A stretch of 64,000 bases of DNA from Nemorincola caseinilytica (GCF_039540515.1 NZ_BAABFA010000024.1:310001-374000), one strand, 5' to 3'. Counted from the first letter of the stretch, positions 27,421 through 36,276 are shown. Translations and numbers: made by a program. Notes: a model not told the origin generated them from the sequence alone.

Positions 27421-27463
27421 GGGGGCTAAGGTATTATGGTGAAAATTTATATAGTGCGTATGC

Positions 27464-27471
27464 CAAAGGTA
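27464..27471 (-). promoter_or_regulatory. -7 promoter box (TACCTTTG) of the type-B T9SS protein gene
   Basis: On the minus strand TACCTTTG precedes the ATG at 27420 by 43 nt. It supports the start at 27420 over the longer reading. Confidence 0.5.
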
Positions 27472-27514
27472 GCGATAATCCCGCTTCGCCATCAAAATTT
27501 TGCGTATAAAACGA

Positions 27515-27543
27515 ACGGGCGATACCCAGAGGGTACCGCCCGT
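27515..27543 (-). terminator. terminator after glnN
   Basis: A 13-bp stem with one A.C mismatch (ACGGGCGATACCC/GGGTACCGCCCGT) closes a 3-nt loop and is followed on the minus strand by TTCGTTTTA. It lies 25 nt after the glnN stop. Confidence 0.7.
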
Positions 27544-27567
27544 ATATGTTCCTTTCACTACGTTCAT

Positions 27568-29763
27568 TTATTTTATGAACAGCAGCTCCCTGTACTTTGG
27601 CAGTGGCCACAGCTTGTCGTCCACTATCAGTTCCAGCTTGTCGGCATGGTAGCGTATCTTGTCGAAGTAGGCCTTCACTTCGTGGCAGTACATGTGGGCG
27701 CGCTTGTGCATATCCTCTGTATTGTTGGCACGTTTGCGGGCCTCTATCATGGCTTCCACATTGTCGTTTATGTTCTGTATGTGACCGCTTATGATGCTGG
27801 CCAGGTTCAGCTGTGCCTTGTATGCGCTGCTTTCCAGTCCTATCTCCTTCAGGCCGCGTATGTTCTCTATCAGCGTATTCTGGTAGTTGATGGCTGCAGG
27901 CAGTACATGGTTGGTAGCTATGTACCCCAGTATGCGGGCCTCTATCTGTACCTTTTTCACATAGTCTTCCAGCATTATCTCGTGGCGGGCTTCCAGCTCG
28001 CGCTTGCTGAATATGTTGTTGCCAAAGAACAGGTCTTTCGCGTTGTCGGTAACATATGCGTCCAGCGCCTCGGGTGTGGTCTTGAAGTTGCTCAGGCCGC
28101 GGCGTTTGGCCTCTTCTGCCCATTCCTCGCTGTAGTTATCGCCCTCAAAGCGGATCTTCTTCGATGTGCTTATGTACTGGCGCAGTATGTGCAGTATGGC
28201 TATCTCTTTCTTCTCGCCTTTCTCTATCAGCGCATCCACATCGTGTTTGAAGCGTTTCAAGGTCTCGGCCATTATGGTGTTCAGCACCATCATAGGCGAG
28301 CCGCAGTTGGCCGATGAGCCCACCGCGCGGAACTCGAACTTATTGCCTGTAAAGGCGAATGGGCTGGTACGGTTGCGGTCCGTATTGTCCATCAGCAGTT
28401 CGGGTATCTGCTTGTGTATGTCCAGCTTCAGTATCACCTCGTCCTGCTCGCTGAATTTATCCTTTACGCGGCTCTCTATCTCGTCCAGCACCTCTGTGAG
28501 GTATTTGCCTATGTATACCGATATGATGGCAGGCGGAGCCTCGTTGGCGCCCAGGCGGTGATCGTTATTGGCCGATGCTATGGCACCACGCATCAGGTCG
28601 GCATAGTCATGCACAGCCTTTATCGTGTTCACGAAGAAGGTGAGGAACATGAGGTTGGTACGCGGTGTCTTGCCGGGGGCCAGCAGGTTCACGCCGGTAT
28701 CGGTAGCAAGGCTCCAGTTGTTGTGCTTGCCCGATCCGTTCACGCCTGCAAATGGTTTTTCGTGCATCAGGGCCTTCAGCTTATGGCGTTTGGCCACTTT
28801 GTGCATCACGTCCATCAGCAGGGTGTTGTGGTCCACTGCTATGTTCACCTCTTCAAATATAGGTGCGCACTCGAACTGGCCCGGCGCTACCTCGTTGTGA
28901 CGGGTGCGCAGGGGTATACCCAGCTTGTAAGACTCCTGCTCGAAGTCCTGCATGAAGGCGAACACGCGCTCGGGTATAGAGCCGAAGTAGTGGTCTTCCA
29001 ACTGCTGGCCCTTTGCTGGGCTGTGGCCCAGCAGGGTACGGCCGCACATCAGCAGGTCGGGGCGGGCATTGGCCAGTGTCTCGTCTATTACAAAGTATTC
29101 CTGTTCCCAGCCCAGGGTGGCGGTCACCTTGGTCACGTTCTTGTCGAAGTAGTGGCATACATCCACAGCGGCCTTGTCCAGCGCGCTTATCGATTTCAGC
29201 AGGGGCGCCTTGTGGTCCAGCGACTCGCCATTGTATGCTATGAATATGGTAGGTATACACAGCGTCTTGCCCGAGCCTGCCTCCATGATGAAGGCGGGCG
29301 ATGAGGGGTCCCATGCGGTATAGCCGCGGGCCTCGAAGGTGGCGCGTATACCACCGTTCGGAAAGCTCGATGCATCGGGCTCCTGCTGTATCAGGGCATC
29401 GCCGTCGAACAGTTCTATCGCAGTGCCATCGCTTTTGATAGTGAAGAAAGAATCATGTTTCTCTGCAGTAGTACCTGTAAGTGGCTGGAACCAGTGCGTG
29501 AAGTGTGTAACACCGCGCTCCTCGGCCCATGCCTTCATACCGGCAGCTACCTGGTCGGCCATGCGGCGGTCTATTTTAGCGCCTGTCTTTGCCGAGTTCA
29601 TGAGGCTCTTATATGCCTCATCGCTCAGACACTCACGCATAGCGCGTCCATTGAATACGTTACTACCGAACATGGTAGTTATTCTCTTTTCGGTGTAGCC
29701 GGATACTTTTTTCTCTTCTCCTGCTGCCAATGCCTGTAAGGCCTGAAAACGTAGTGATGACAT
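27568..29763 (-). CDS. glnN: type III glutamine synthetase
   Basis: This 731-residue enzyme joins ammonia and glutamate using ATP. Its length (about 730) and the motifs GSGKHNNWSLATDTGVNLL, ANNDHRLGANEAPPAIISVY and NRTSPFAFTGNKFEFRAVG are those of the GSIII (GlnN) family found in Bacteroidota and cyanobacteria, distinct from the 450-470-residue GSI. The long N-terminal VSGYTEKRITTMFGSNVFNGRAM segment is also family-typical. It is probably the main nitrogen-assimilating enzyme and has its own promoter and terminator. Confidence 0.97.
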   Translation of the reverse strand: MSSLRFQALQALAAGEEKKVSGYTEKRITTMFGSNVFNGRAMRECLSDEAYKSLMNSAKTGAKIDRRMADQVAAGMKAWAEERGVTHFTHWFQPLTGTTAEKHDSFFTIKSDGTAIELFDGDALIQQEPDASSFPNGGIRATFEARGYTAWDPSSPAFIMEAGSGKTLCIPTIFIAYNGESLDHKAPLLKSISALDKAAVDVCHYFDKNVTKVTATLGWEQEYFVIDETLANARPDLLMCGRTLLGHSPAKGQQLEDHYFGSIPERVFAFMQDFEQESYKLGIPLRTRHNEVAPGQFECAPIFEEVNIAVDHNTLLMDVMHKVAKRHKLKALMHEKPFAGVNGSGKHNNWSLATDTGVNLLAPGKTPRTNLMFLTFFVNTIKAVHDYADLMRGAIASANNDHRLGANEAPPAIISVYIGKYLTEVLDEIESRVKDKFSEQDEVILKLDIHKQIPELLMDNTDRNRTSPFAFTGNKFEFRAVGSSANCGSPMMVLNTIMAETLKRFKHDVDALIEKGEKKEIAILHILRQYISTSKKIRFEGDNYSEEWAEEAKRRGLSNFKTTPEALDAYVTDNAKDLFFGNNIFSKRELEARHEIMLEDYVKKVQIEARILGYIATNHVLPAAINYQNTLIENIRGLKEIGLESSAYKAQLNLASIISGHIQNINDNVEAMIEARKRANNTEDMHKRAHMYCHEVKAYFDKIRYHADKLELIVDDKLWPLPKYRELLFIK

Positions 29764-30075
29764 AATGTATTAGATTTTACGCAAATCTAGTGTATTTGTT
29801 CTGATTTTCTATTTTTCTTAGAGATTTTCTTTTAAAATAAAACATTAATATTATTTTACTATTTATATTTTATAGAGCTGCATGACCATTATTTGCTGTG
29901 ACTATCCTCTTTGCGTTATCACATTTAGCTGATGTACAGTTGTTTATGTTCGTTTTTGTGGTCGTATCGCATCATGTTGTACGGTATCGGTTAAAAAATA
30001 TATTTGACGTGTTGTTTTATTTGCATGTATGTGTGAATGGTGTTTGCCTTAGGCGAAAGTAAATATCTTCGTGAT
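29764..30075. other. intergenic region between divergent glnN and DinB-like gene
   Basis: This 312-bp gap is AT-rich and contains the glnN -7 box at its left end. The rest has A/T runs (for example around 29815-29875) and TATTTTAC/TTTATA words but no ORF, strong hairpin or second clear -7 box. A TATCTTCG near 30064 is a weak candidate for the rightward gene. Confidence 0.5.
29782..29789 (-). promoter_or_regulatory. -7 promoter box (TAGATTTG) of glnN
   Basis: On the minus strand this matches TAnnTTTG and lies 18 nt before the glnN ATG. No -33 TTG is visible at the expected distance, which may fit a positively regulated gene. Confidence 0.5.
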
Positions 30076-30561
30076 ATGAAAGAGCACATCATCTCCCTGC
30101 TGCGATACAATGATACCGCCAACCATACATTACTTCACACCATATTACAATTGCCGCACAGGGACGAGGCGTTAAGGCTGTTCAGCCATCTCATTTCTGC
30201 GCAGGATAAATGGATGAACCGCATAACAAATGCTGCGCCTGATAGCCAGTATCAGTGGTACGGACCTGTTTATGATGCCGATCGCATTGGGGGAGAATGG
30301 GAGCGTAGCATCAATGCATGGAAAGAGCTGATATCGGATACCGGAGAAACCGATCTTCGCCAGTATATATACTTTCACCGGCCTGCAGATGGCCGGAAGA
30401 TGATGCTGCCGCTTGCCGACCTCTTTCTGCAGATAAATTATCACAGTATGCATCACCGTGCGCAGATCAATAAGCTCATTAGTGCACAGGGGCTGCCTCT
30501 TCCCGCTACCGACTTTATATTTACAGTGCTCAGGGAAGCGCCTGCGCCCGATAGTGTATAG
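30076..30561 (+). CDS. DinB-like four-helix-bundle protein
   Basis: This is a 161-residue protein with the DinB/YfiT fold, a four-helix bundle that binds a divalent metal through three His. The candidate ligands are a His in FSHLISAQDKW near residue 50 and the pair in NYHSMHHRAQINKL near residues 129-142. In other bacteria the family includes bacillithiol or mycothiol S-transferases; no substrate can be inferred here. The start at 30076 (MKEHIISLLRYND) is preferred; a GTG-like extension upstream adds unrelated residues. Confidence 0.78.
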   Translation: MKEHIISLLRYNDTANHTLLHTILQLPHRDEALRLFSHLISAQDKWMNRITNAAPDSQYQWYGPVYDADRIGGEWERSINAWKELISDTGETDLRQYIYFHRPADGRKMMLPLADLFLQINYHSMHHRAQINKLISAQGLPLPATDFIFTVLREAPAPDSV

Positions 30562-30680
30562 GCAGGAACACCAGGGCCTGGCGCATTGTTTATCACAGAC
30601 CCATGCATATACTTTTCAACAATTAACATTTTTTATGTGAAGAACGAACGATAGTCATTTTTTGATATGCCTAAGAAAAA

Positions 30681-30688
30681 TACCTTTG
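30681..30688 (+). promoter_or_regulatory. -7 promoter box (TACCTTTG) of the lipoprotein gene at 30709
   Basis: TACCTTTG lies 20 nt before the ATG at 30709, with TTTG at 30661-30664 upstream. It excludes the in-frame ATG at 30667, which would be untranscribed. Confidence 0.55.
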
Positions 30689-30708
30689 CCCTACAAAAAC
30701 GTAACACA

Positions 30709-31212
30709 ATGATAAAGAAGAATGTACCGGTAATGTCGATAGCGCTGGCCGCTACCATTACTGCCCTTGTTTCCTGCTCCAAGAACAAGTATAAGAACAC
30801 CGACCAGCTTGCTTCCCTGGGCAAAGCTACCGTATCGGGTAAGGCCTATGCCCGTACCGTAGACACATCGGGTGCTGCGGTGATACAGTATGCGCCCTCC
30901 GGTACTGTTATAAAAGCATGGATAGATGGCCGCGACCTGGTGATAGGCGACTCTACAGGCCTGCTCTTCGGCAAGCGCTACTTCACCGGCACTGTAGATG
31001 GCTCTGGCAAATACAGCATCTCTATCGATGTATCTAAATACAGATCGGGCCTGGTGCACATAGCGCCTGTGACCTTCGAACATGATGTGATAATAAAGAG
31101 CGGTAAGACCGTAAAGACCGAACGCCGCAAATTCAAATGCGACGAATTTCCCTACAAAAGCATGAAAGATGGCGATAGCGATACTACTGCTATGGTCTAT
31201 TATGTGAATTAA
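30709..31212 (+). CDS. lipoprotein of unknown function
   Basis: This 167-residue exported protein begins MIKKNVPVMSIALAATITAL and has a lipobox LVSC with the lipidated Cys near residue 24, followed by a Lys/Asn-rich linker. The mature part is beta-rich (TVSGKAYARTVDTSGAAVIQYAPSGTVIKAWID, YFTGTVDGSGKYSISI) and resembles a transthyretin-like or carboxypeptidase-regulatory-like beta sandwich. No function is assigned. The next gene, an outer-membrane barrel protein, starts 64 nt later on the same strand and may be co-transcribed. Confidence 0.75.
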   Translation: MIKKNVPVMSIALAATITALVSCSKNKYKNTDQLASLGKATVSGKAYARTVDTSGAAVIQYAPSGTVIKAWIDGRDLVIGDSTGLLFGKRYFTGTVDGSGKYSISIDVSKYRSGLVHIAPVTFEHDVIIKSGKTVKTERRKFKCDEFPYKSMKDGDSDTTAMVYYVN

Positions 31213-31276
31213 GCCTTGTTGCGTTACAGGTCAAAATGATATTCTCTCTTAAAAACATCACTCAAAAAAGACTTAA

Positions 31277-32209
31277 ATGAAAAATACTATAATTCTTACT
31301 ACATCGCTTATGCTGGCCGGTTCGGTGGCATTTGCACAGACCACCGATGTGCCCGCTACCAAAAATGAAGCGGCACATACCTTCAGCTCAAAGAACGGAC
31401 ACGAAGTACTGCCCCAGGCCAAAGACTGGGCCCTGGGCATATCGGCCACAGGTTTCCTCAACTATATGGGCAACCTCATGAACGGCAATAGCTTCAACAG
31501 CGCGCCTGCTTTCAACAGCGCTAACGAGCCTACGGCCTTCGCCATAGGCAACATAAGCGGCATGGCGCTTTCCGGCAAGTATATGAAGACCGCTACACTG
31601 GCATACAGGGCCAGGTTCCAGGTAAATGCCGGCAGAACATCGTACCACAACTCTGTGTACAAGAATCTTGCTACCCCCGATCCGCTGAATCCCCAATATG
31701 TGGAAGATGCGCTGAATGTAGATGCACATGTAGTGCTCCTTAGTGCGGGCTTCGAGAAGCGCAGGGGCAACGGCAGGCTGCAGGGCCTGTATGGTGCCGA
31801 GGCCATAGTAGGCTTTGCCGGCAACAAGAGGACGTATAAATATGGCAACGCTTTCTCTGCAGAATTCCCCGCAGTGGCCACTACCACCGATTTCGTATCG
31901 GGCTCCAGCAGCTATGTGAGCTCGCGTACGCTGGAAACATATAGTGGCAATACCATGCTGGCAGGTGTGCGCGGCTTTACCGGTGTAGAGTATTTCATAG
32001 CTCCTAAAATGTCGATAGGTGGTGAGATAGGTTATTCGCTCGGCTTCTCTACCAATGGCAAGGGCTATACTGTGAACGAGCAGTGGGTACCCGGTATGGA
32101 AAAGACAGTTACCGTTAACCGCGAAGTATACCCATCATCGGGTCTAAGGTCTTTCGGTGTAGGCCTGGACAATGTGAATGCAGGCATCAACCTCCATTTC
32201 TATTTCTAA
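31277..32209 (+). CDS. outer-membrane beta-barrel protein
   Basis: This 310-residue protein has a signal peptide (MKNTIILTTSLMLAGSVAFAQ) and a mature region of alternating amphipathic strands ending in an aromatic residue (GINLHFYF), the usual BAM recognition signal. I cannot name a family; it resembles the small porin-like or OmpA-barrel proteins of Bacteroidota. Residues 20-60 form a non-barrel N-terminal stretch. It follows the lipoprotein gene at 30709, and the pair may form a surface complex. Confidence 0.7.
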   Translation: MKNTIILTTSLMLAGSVAFAQTTDVPATKNEAAHTFSSKNGHEVLPQAKDWALGISATGFLNYMGNLMNGNSFNSAPAFNSANEPTAFAIGNISGMALSGKYMKTATLAYRARFQVNAGRTSYHNSVYKNLATPDPLNPQYVEDALNVDAHVVLLSAGFEKRRGNGRLQGLYGAEAIVGFAGNKRTYKYGNAFSAEFPAVATTTDFVSGSSSYVSSRTLETYSGNTMLAGVRGFTGVEYFIAPKMSIGGEIGYSLGFSTNGKGYTVNEQWVPGMEKTVTVNREVYPSSGLRSFGVGLDNVNAGINLHFYF

Positions 32210-32233
32210 GCACAGTACAATATATATAGTATG

Positions 32234-32261
32234 ATGAAAGCTCCTGTGAGGGGGCTTTCAT
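32234..32261 (+). terminator. hairpin terminator after the barrel gene
   Basis: ATGAAAGCTCC pairs with GGGGCTTTCAT (11 bp with one wobble pair) around a 6-nt loop, 24 nt after the stop at 32209. The T tract is weak. Confidence 0.6.
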
Positions 32262-32341
32262 TATATATAATAGACATCAGGTCATTGGTTTTATTGCAGA
32301 TCTTGTATATTTCACCTGCCTTTTGATATAATACTATACTA

Positions 32342-34963
32342 ATGTACCTCCGTTCATACCTGCTTATAGCCCTGCTGTGTGTATCTTTTTCTTTTGCAAA
32401 AGCCATTGAGCCTACGGTGCGTACCGGGCCTGTGCCTGCATGGGTGATACCCGCAAAACAGAACGATGAGCGCATAGCCGGTACTGACCTTCGAGAAGTG
32501 AACGATGGGTACTATATACGGCTTTATGAGCAGGAGGAGAATGTAGAAAAGAAAGAGACCTATACGCACCTCATTCGCGAGATAGTGTCGGATGCGGGTG
32601 TGCAGCGGGCATCGGATATCACCATCCATTTCGAGCCCGCGTATGAGCAGCTGACCGTACACCAGGTCATTGTATGGCGCAATGGCATACCCATCAGCAA
32701 GCTGCAACAGGGAGCCTTCAAGATGATAGCGAACGAGCAGGACCTCTCGCGCTTTCTTTATAACGGGAACTATACGGCATACCTGATACTCGATGATATA
32801 CGCAAAGGCGATAGGGTGGAGTGGTCCTACACCACATCGGGCCGCAACCCCGTATTCGAGAATAAGTTCTTCACCTCCTTTGTGCTGGGCACTCCCGAGC
32901 CGGTGGCCCATATTCACTACAGTATACTGATGCCTGCATCGCGAAAGCTCAATTTCAGGTATCTGAACGATGGCCCGCATGCTACCGAGAAGATAGCTGG
33001 AAATACGAAAGTATATGATTGGGACCTGGTGAATGTGCCCGCTGTAGAGACGCCAACAAGCCTGCCTGCATGGTACAATCACTTTCCCTTTGTGCAGATG
33101 TCGGAGTACAACGATTGGGGAGAGGTGGCGGCCTGGGCGTATAAGGTGAATACACCGCCCGATAAATTGACGGGCGAACTGGGTGCCCGTGTAGCCAAGG
33201 TAAAGGAACAGTACAATGATAAGGACTCGTTGCTGCGTGCACTGGTACAGATAGTGCAGAACGATATACGCTATATGGGCATAGAGATAGGCCCATATTC
33301 GCACAAGGCCAATGCACCGGGGAAAGTATATGCACAGCGCTATGGCGACTGTAAAGACAAATCGCTGTTGCTTGTATCTATGTTGCGTAGCGTGGGTATA
33401 GATGCAAATATGGCCTTGGTAGGTGTGCAGTTGAAGGACAAGATAGCCGATAGATGGCCAAGTCCTTCCCTGTTCGACCATGCTGTGGTGCTGGCCCAGG
33501 TATCGGGCAGGCCTGTGTGGATAGATCCTACCTTGTCCGACCAGGGTGGCAGCGGTTCTGACATCTATTTCCCGCATCGCGGACAGGCGCTGGTGCTGGC
33601 GCCTGGTACCAAAGAGCTAACAACGATGCCCGAGGGCGCAGCGGGAGAGGTGAGATATACCGAGATATACGATATCACCGATACCAAAGATGCGGTATCA
33701 CTTACGGTGAATACCACCTATTATGGGCATGAGGCCGAGGTGATAAGGCGCGAACTGGCCACCAAAAGTAAAAGCAGTATAGAAAAGAACTACCTGGACT
33801 ATTATCTGAAAACATATCCCGGTATCGAAAGAAAGGATACCCTTGCAGTGCTGGACGACATAAGATCGAACACGGTAGAGACCATAGAGCATTATACTAT
33901 AAACGACTTTTTCGATCATGACTCTGTTGCTCATAATTATCCTGTCAGTTTCTACGTCAGCAGCATACGCAATGTGCTGCCCTCGGTAAAGAACAACAAG
34001 AAATACCCTATAGCCGTAAGCTATCCGTACAACATGCATTACACCATACAGGTGAATGCGCCACTGCAATGGCAGATACAAGACAGAAGCGAGACCATAG
34101 AGCGCGACGCTTACCGTTTTGCACAGAATGTTTCTACCAATAACAATACCTTGTCGCTGGAATATGAGTTCAGGTTCCTGAAAGACCATATTGCACCGGA
34201 AGACATAGCCCAGTATGAGGCCGACAGCAAGAAGCTGATAAACGAACATCTGTCTTTTTCTTTCACTTATACACCTTCATCCGACGAAACCTATACGGGG
34301 TACAATACATGGGGCATATTGTTGTTCCTCATCACGCTGGGCGGCTGTGTATACTTAGGCACCCGTATATATCGTACACACACCGAGCGCGATGCAGATG
34401 CATATGCCGTATCAAGGAATATAGGAGGCTGGCTCATATTGCCGTTGCTGGGGCTTGTTATATCTATACTGCGCATTTTGACCACCATCTTTACCGGCGG
34501 GTATTTCCGCAGATCGCTATGGCATGTTTACGATGCACATGACAAGGCAGTATTGTACAAGGTATTCCTAAGTGCAGAGTTCTTTATCAACACCATAGTA
34601 TTATCGCTCTCCATTTTCTGCCTGGTGCTTATGCTGGCCCGTCGCGATATTCTTCCGCGGTATATAAAGATGCTCTACATCGGTTCTGCCATATTCGTGA
34701 CCATGGATGATGTATTGACCAACATGATCTTCAATATCACAGAGATAGATTATAAGAACATTGGGCAAAGCATTTTCGCGGCATGTATATGGGTGCCATA
34801 TTTCTCTATGGCGCAAAGGGTAAGGGAGACGTTCGTGGTGCCTTATCCCGATATACCCATCTATTATTATGAACCGGAGCCGCAGCCTATTGTGGGCGAT
34901 GTTGCTGCCGTAGACACGGCTGCACCCCATACACCCGAAGCAGAAGGTGATGGCACTGAATAG
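32342..34963 (+). CDS. DUF3857 / transglutaminase-like / DUF2569 membrane protein
   Basis: This is an 873-residue exported protein. After a signal peptide (residues 1-21) comes a DUF3857 beta domain (about 45-230). A transglutaminase-like fold follows, with the catalytic Cys in YGDCKDKSLLLVSML, the His in LFDHAVVLAQV and the Asp in WIDPTLSD. A beta domain follows (about 450-640). The C-terminal quarter has four to five membrane segments beginning GGWLILPLLGLVISIL, matching DUF2569. The fusion of the soluble part to a DUF2569 membrane part is less common than DUF3857-transglutaminase alone. The substrate is unknown. Its stop lies 9 nt from the convergent small gene. Confidence 0.85.
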   Translation: MYLRSYLLIALLCVSFSFAKAIEPTVRTGPVPAWVIPAKQNDERIAGTDLREVNDGYYIRLYEQEENVEKKETYTHLIREIVSDAGVQRASDITIHFEPAYEQLTVHQVIVWRNGIPISKLQQGAFKMIANEQDLSRFLYNGNYTAYLILDDIRKGDRVEWSYTTSGRNPVFENKFFTSFVLGTPEPVAHIHYSILMPASRKLNFRYLNDGPHATEKIAGNTKVYDWDLVNVPAVETPTSLPAWYNHFPFVQMSEYNDWGEVAAWAYKVNTPPDKLTGELGARVAKVKEQYNDKDSLLRALVQIVQNDIRYMGIEIGPYSHKANAPGKVYAQRYGDCKDKSLLLVSMLRSVGIDANMALVGVQLKDKIADRWPSPSLFDHAVVLAQVSGRPVWIDPTLSDQGGSGSDIYFPHRGQALVLAPGTKELTTMPEGAAGEVRYTEIYDITDTKDAVSLTVNTTYYGHEAEVIRRELATKSKSSIEKNYLDYYLKTYPGIERKDTLAVLDDIRSNTVETIEHYTINDFFDHDSVAHNYPVSFYVSSIRNVLPSVKNNKKYPIAVSYPYNMHYTIQVNAPLQWQIQDRSETIERDAYRFAQNVSTNNNTLSLEYEFRFLKDHIAPEDIAQYEADSKKLINEHLSFSFTYTPSSDETYTGYNTWGILLFLITLGGCVYLGTRIYRTHTERDADAYAVSRNIGGWLILPLLGLVISILRILTTIFTGGYFRRSLWHVYDAHDKAVLYKVFLSAEFFINTIVLSLSIFCLVLMLARRDILPRYIKMLYIGSAIFVTMDDVLTNMIFNITEIDYKNIGQSIFAACIWVPYFSMAQRVRETFVVPYPDIPIYYYEPEPQPIVGDVAAVDTAAPHTPEAEGDGTE

Positions 34964-34972
34964 TGTCCTTTA

Positions 34973-35440
34973 TCAGCAGCCCTCTTTGGGTTTGCTCTGC
35001 ACGCAGGGCGATGAGAACATCACAGGTAGCAGTACCTGCATGAACCCTGCCTCGGGATGCTGTCTCATCCTTTCCCTGAATGAGAACACCTGCACGCGTA
35101 TCTCTTCTTTTTTCAGGGTAGAGAGGTATTTGTTCGCTACCTCATCAGGCTGCCTGATGCCGTCTATGAACAGCATGTCCTTTCTTTTTTCTACCACGAA
35201 GCCATTCATCTGGTTGATGAGGCCATCCTGCTCTAGCTGCTGTACCAGCAGCATCTCTTCATTCACCGGCGCTGCCTGCTCTGCGGTCTTTGCAGGCATA
35301 GCATTGCTGCCTTTTTCGTGAGCCTTATCCTTATCGGGCTCTGTAAGGGAGGGCGTGCCCCATGCTACCAGGCAGCCCGATACTACGATAGCCGCTACAG
35401 TGGCTATCCCCCTGCTCATGCTGAATTTGCTCTTTTTCAT
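34973..35440 (-). CDS. small envelope protein of unknown function behind an operator-like promoter
   Basis: This is a 155-residue protein with an N-terminal membrane or lipoprotein-like segment (GIATVAAIVVSGCLVAWG; a lipobox-like VSGC is at about residues 20-23). A charged linker is followed by a compact C-terminal domain: QLEQDGLINQMNGFVVEKRK, DMLFIDGIRQPDEVANKYL, EEIRVQVFSFRERMRQHPEA. I do not recognise a family with certainty; the C-terminal part recalls segments found beside M56/BlaR1-type membrane proteases of Bacteroidota. It is convergent with the DUF3857 gene. Two inverted repeats frame its promoter, so it is probably tightly repressed. Confidence 0.65.
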   Translation of the reverse strand: MKKSKFSMSRGIATVAAIVVSGCLVAWGTPSLTEPDKDKAHEKGSNAMPAKTAEQAAPVNEEMLLVQQLEQDGLINQMNGFVVEKRKDMLFIDGIRQPDEVANKYLSTLKKEEIRVQVFSFRERMRQHPEAGFMQVLLPVMFSSPCVQSKPKEGC

Positions 35441-35462
35441 TGGTATGGAATTTTAGAGTTGA

Positions 35463-35506
35463 ACTATAATTATAGTCCAAAGTTAGAACTATATTTTTAG
35501 TTCAAC
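35463..35506 (-). promoter_or_regulatory. double operator-like dyad overlapping the promoter of the 155-aa gene
   Basis: On the minus strand a TTG (35503-35505) and TAACTTTG (35478-35485) form -33 and -7 elements 17 nt apart. The dyad GAACTA-N6-TAGTTC (35486-35503) lies between them, and the perfect 14-bp palindrome ACTATAATTATAGT (35463-35476) lies just after the -7 box. Both share GAACTA half-sites. This is the layout of a repressor-controlled promoter; the repressor is not encoded in the window. Confidence 0.6.
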
Positions 35507-35663
35507 AAAAAATGAAAAGATATTTTTTTGCCTCGTAGTATAGTTATAACATACTGCAGGCATAAAAAGCATGGCATAGAGCAGAGGCAATGCAGCATAT
35601 GGCATTGCGGGAAGGTGATAAAAGAAGCTGAGCGGCAGGGAGATAGAAGAGCCCTTATTGTTG

Positions 35664-36053
35664 TTATTGTGGTATCTGTTCTACCAGTACCTCGTTGCCT
35701 TGTTTATCATAATAAGTACAGGTCATTTGCTGCAGATCTACTATCCATTTCTCTATTCCCCCTTTTGCAGAGTCGCTGCAGAAAGTAGGGTAGTCTGTAC
35801 CTCCTTGCTGGTGGGTCTTGAGGTCGGTCTTGAACTGTGCAGCATTGGCTATATCGGCAACAGCAAGTGTTTCATATTTGGGCAGTGAAGATGCCATATG
35901 GTCTGCTGAGCCGTAATAGTCGGTATGCCCGTCTGCAACATAGCTTTCGTATCGGGTCACGCCCAGGAGCTTTAGCTCGCGTATATATGCGGGAAAATCA
36001 GCTCCCGATCGTACTTTGCTATGTGCCTGCTTTATCTGGTCTATAGTGAACAT
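35664..36053 (-). CDS. DUF1398-family protein
   Basis: This 129-residue protein matches the DUF1398 pattern: MFTIDQIKQAHSKVRSGADF, YIRELKLLGVTRYESYVADG, FKTDLKTHQQGGTDYPTFC, GIEKWIVDLQQMTCTYYD. Members were originally annotated as phage-envelope-like, but the function is unknown. The start at 36053 (MFTIDQ) is family-typical; a start 12 codons earlier would run into the terminator of the tRNA upstream. It lacks signal peptides and is flanked by tRNA genes on the same strand. Confidence 0.82.
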   Translation of the reverse strand: MFTIDQIKQAHSKVRSGADFPAYIRELKLLGVTRYESYVADGHTDYYGSADHMASSLPKYETLAVADIANAAQFKTDLKTHQQGGTDYPTFCSDSAKGGIEKWIVDLQQMTCTYYDKQGNEVLVEQIPQ

Positions 36054-36073
36054 GGTCTGTCGGTCTTTTAGAT

Positions 36074-36112
36074 AAAAAAGGGAGGGCATCGCTCTTTCGC
36101 TCTACCACTCCC
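36074..36112 (-). terminator. probable terminator of tRNA-Leu
   Basis: On the minus strand GGGAGTGG pairs with CCCTCCC (one bulged T) around a long loop, followed by TTTTTTATC. It lies about 10-50 nt after the tRNA-Leu 3' end. Confidence 0.5.
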
Positions 36113-36123
36113 GCTCTTATTCG

Positions 36124-36209
36124 TCCCCCAGACGGGAATCGAACCCGTACTCGCCTTGCGGCAAACAGGATTTTAAGTCCTGCGCGTCTACCTATTCCGC
36201 CACCAGGGG
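36124..36209 (-). tRNA. tRNA-Leu (UAA anticodon)
   Basis: This 86-nt class II tRNA has a 7-bp acceptor stem (two wobble pairs), D-arm GGCGGAATAGGTAGACGC, anticodon stem CAGGA/TCCTG with loop CTTAAAA (anticodon TAA), a long variable arm (TTGCCGCAAGGCGAGT) and T-arm ACGGG/CCCGT. CCA is not encoded. Confidence 0.95.
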
Positions 36210-36221
36210 AGGTGCTGTGAT

Positions 36222-36229
36222 CAAAGATA
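36222..36229 (-). promoter_or_regulatory. -7 promoter box (TATCTTTG) of tRNA-Leu
   Basis: TATCTTTG on the minus strand lies 12 nt before the mature 5' end of tRNA-Leu and after the terminator of tRNA-Gly, so the two tRNAs are separate units. Confidence 0.6.
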
Positions 36230-36244
36230 GCATTGCTATAAATA

Positions 36245-36276
36245 AAAAGATCCAAACCGTGAGGTTTGGATCTTTT
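36245..36276 (-). terminator. terminator of tRNA-Gly
   Basis: A 14-bp stem (AAAAGATCCAAACC/GGTTTGGATCTTTT) closes a 4-nt loop five bases past the tRNA-Gly 3' end. It is symmetric and would also work on the plus strand. Confidence 0.85.

Noticed and set aside
30667..30708. Upstream in-frame ATG for the lipoprotein at 30709
   Set aside because: The -7 box at 30681-30688 lies inside this extension and the signal peptide starts at 30709.
34973..35440. Firm assignment to a BlaR1/M56-type signalling system
   Set aside because: No protease or BlaI-like gene is nearby, and the similarity is only an impression from the C-terminal residues.
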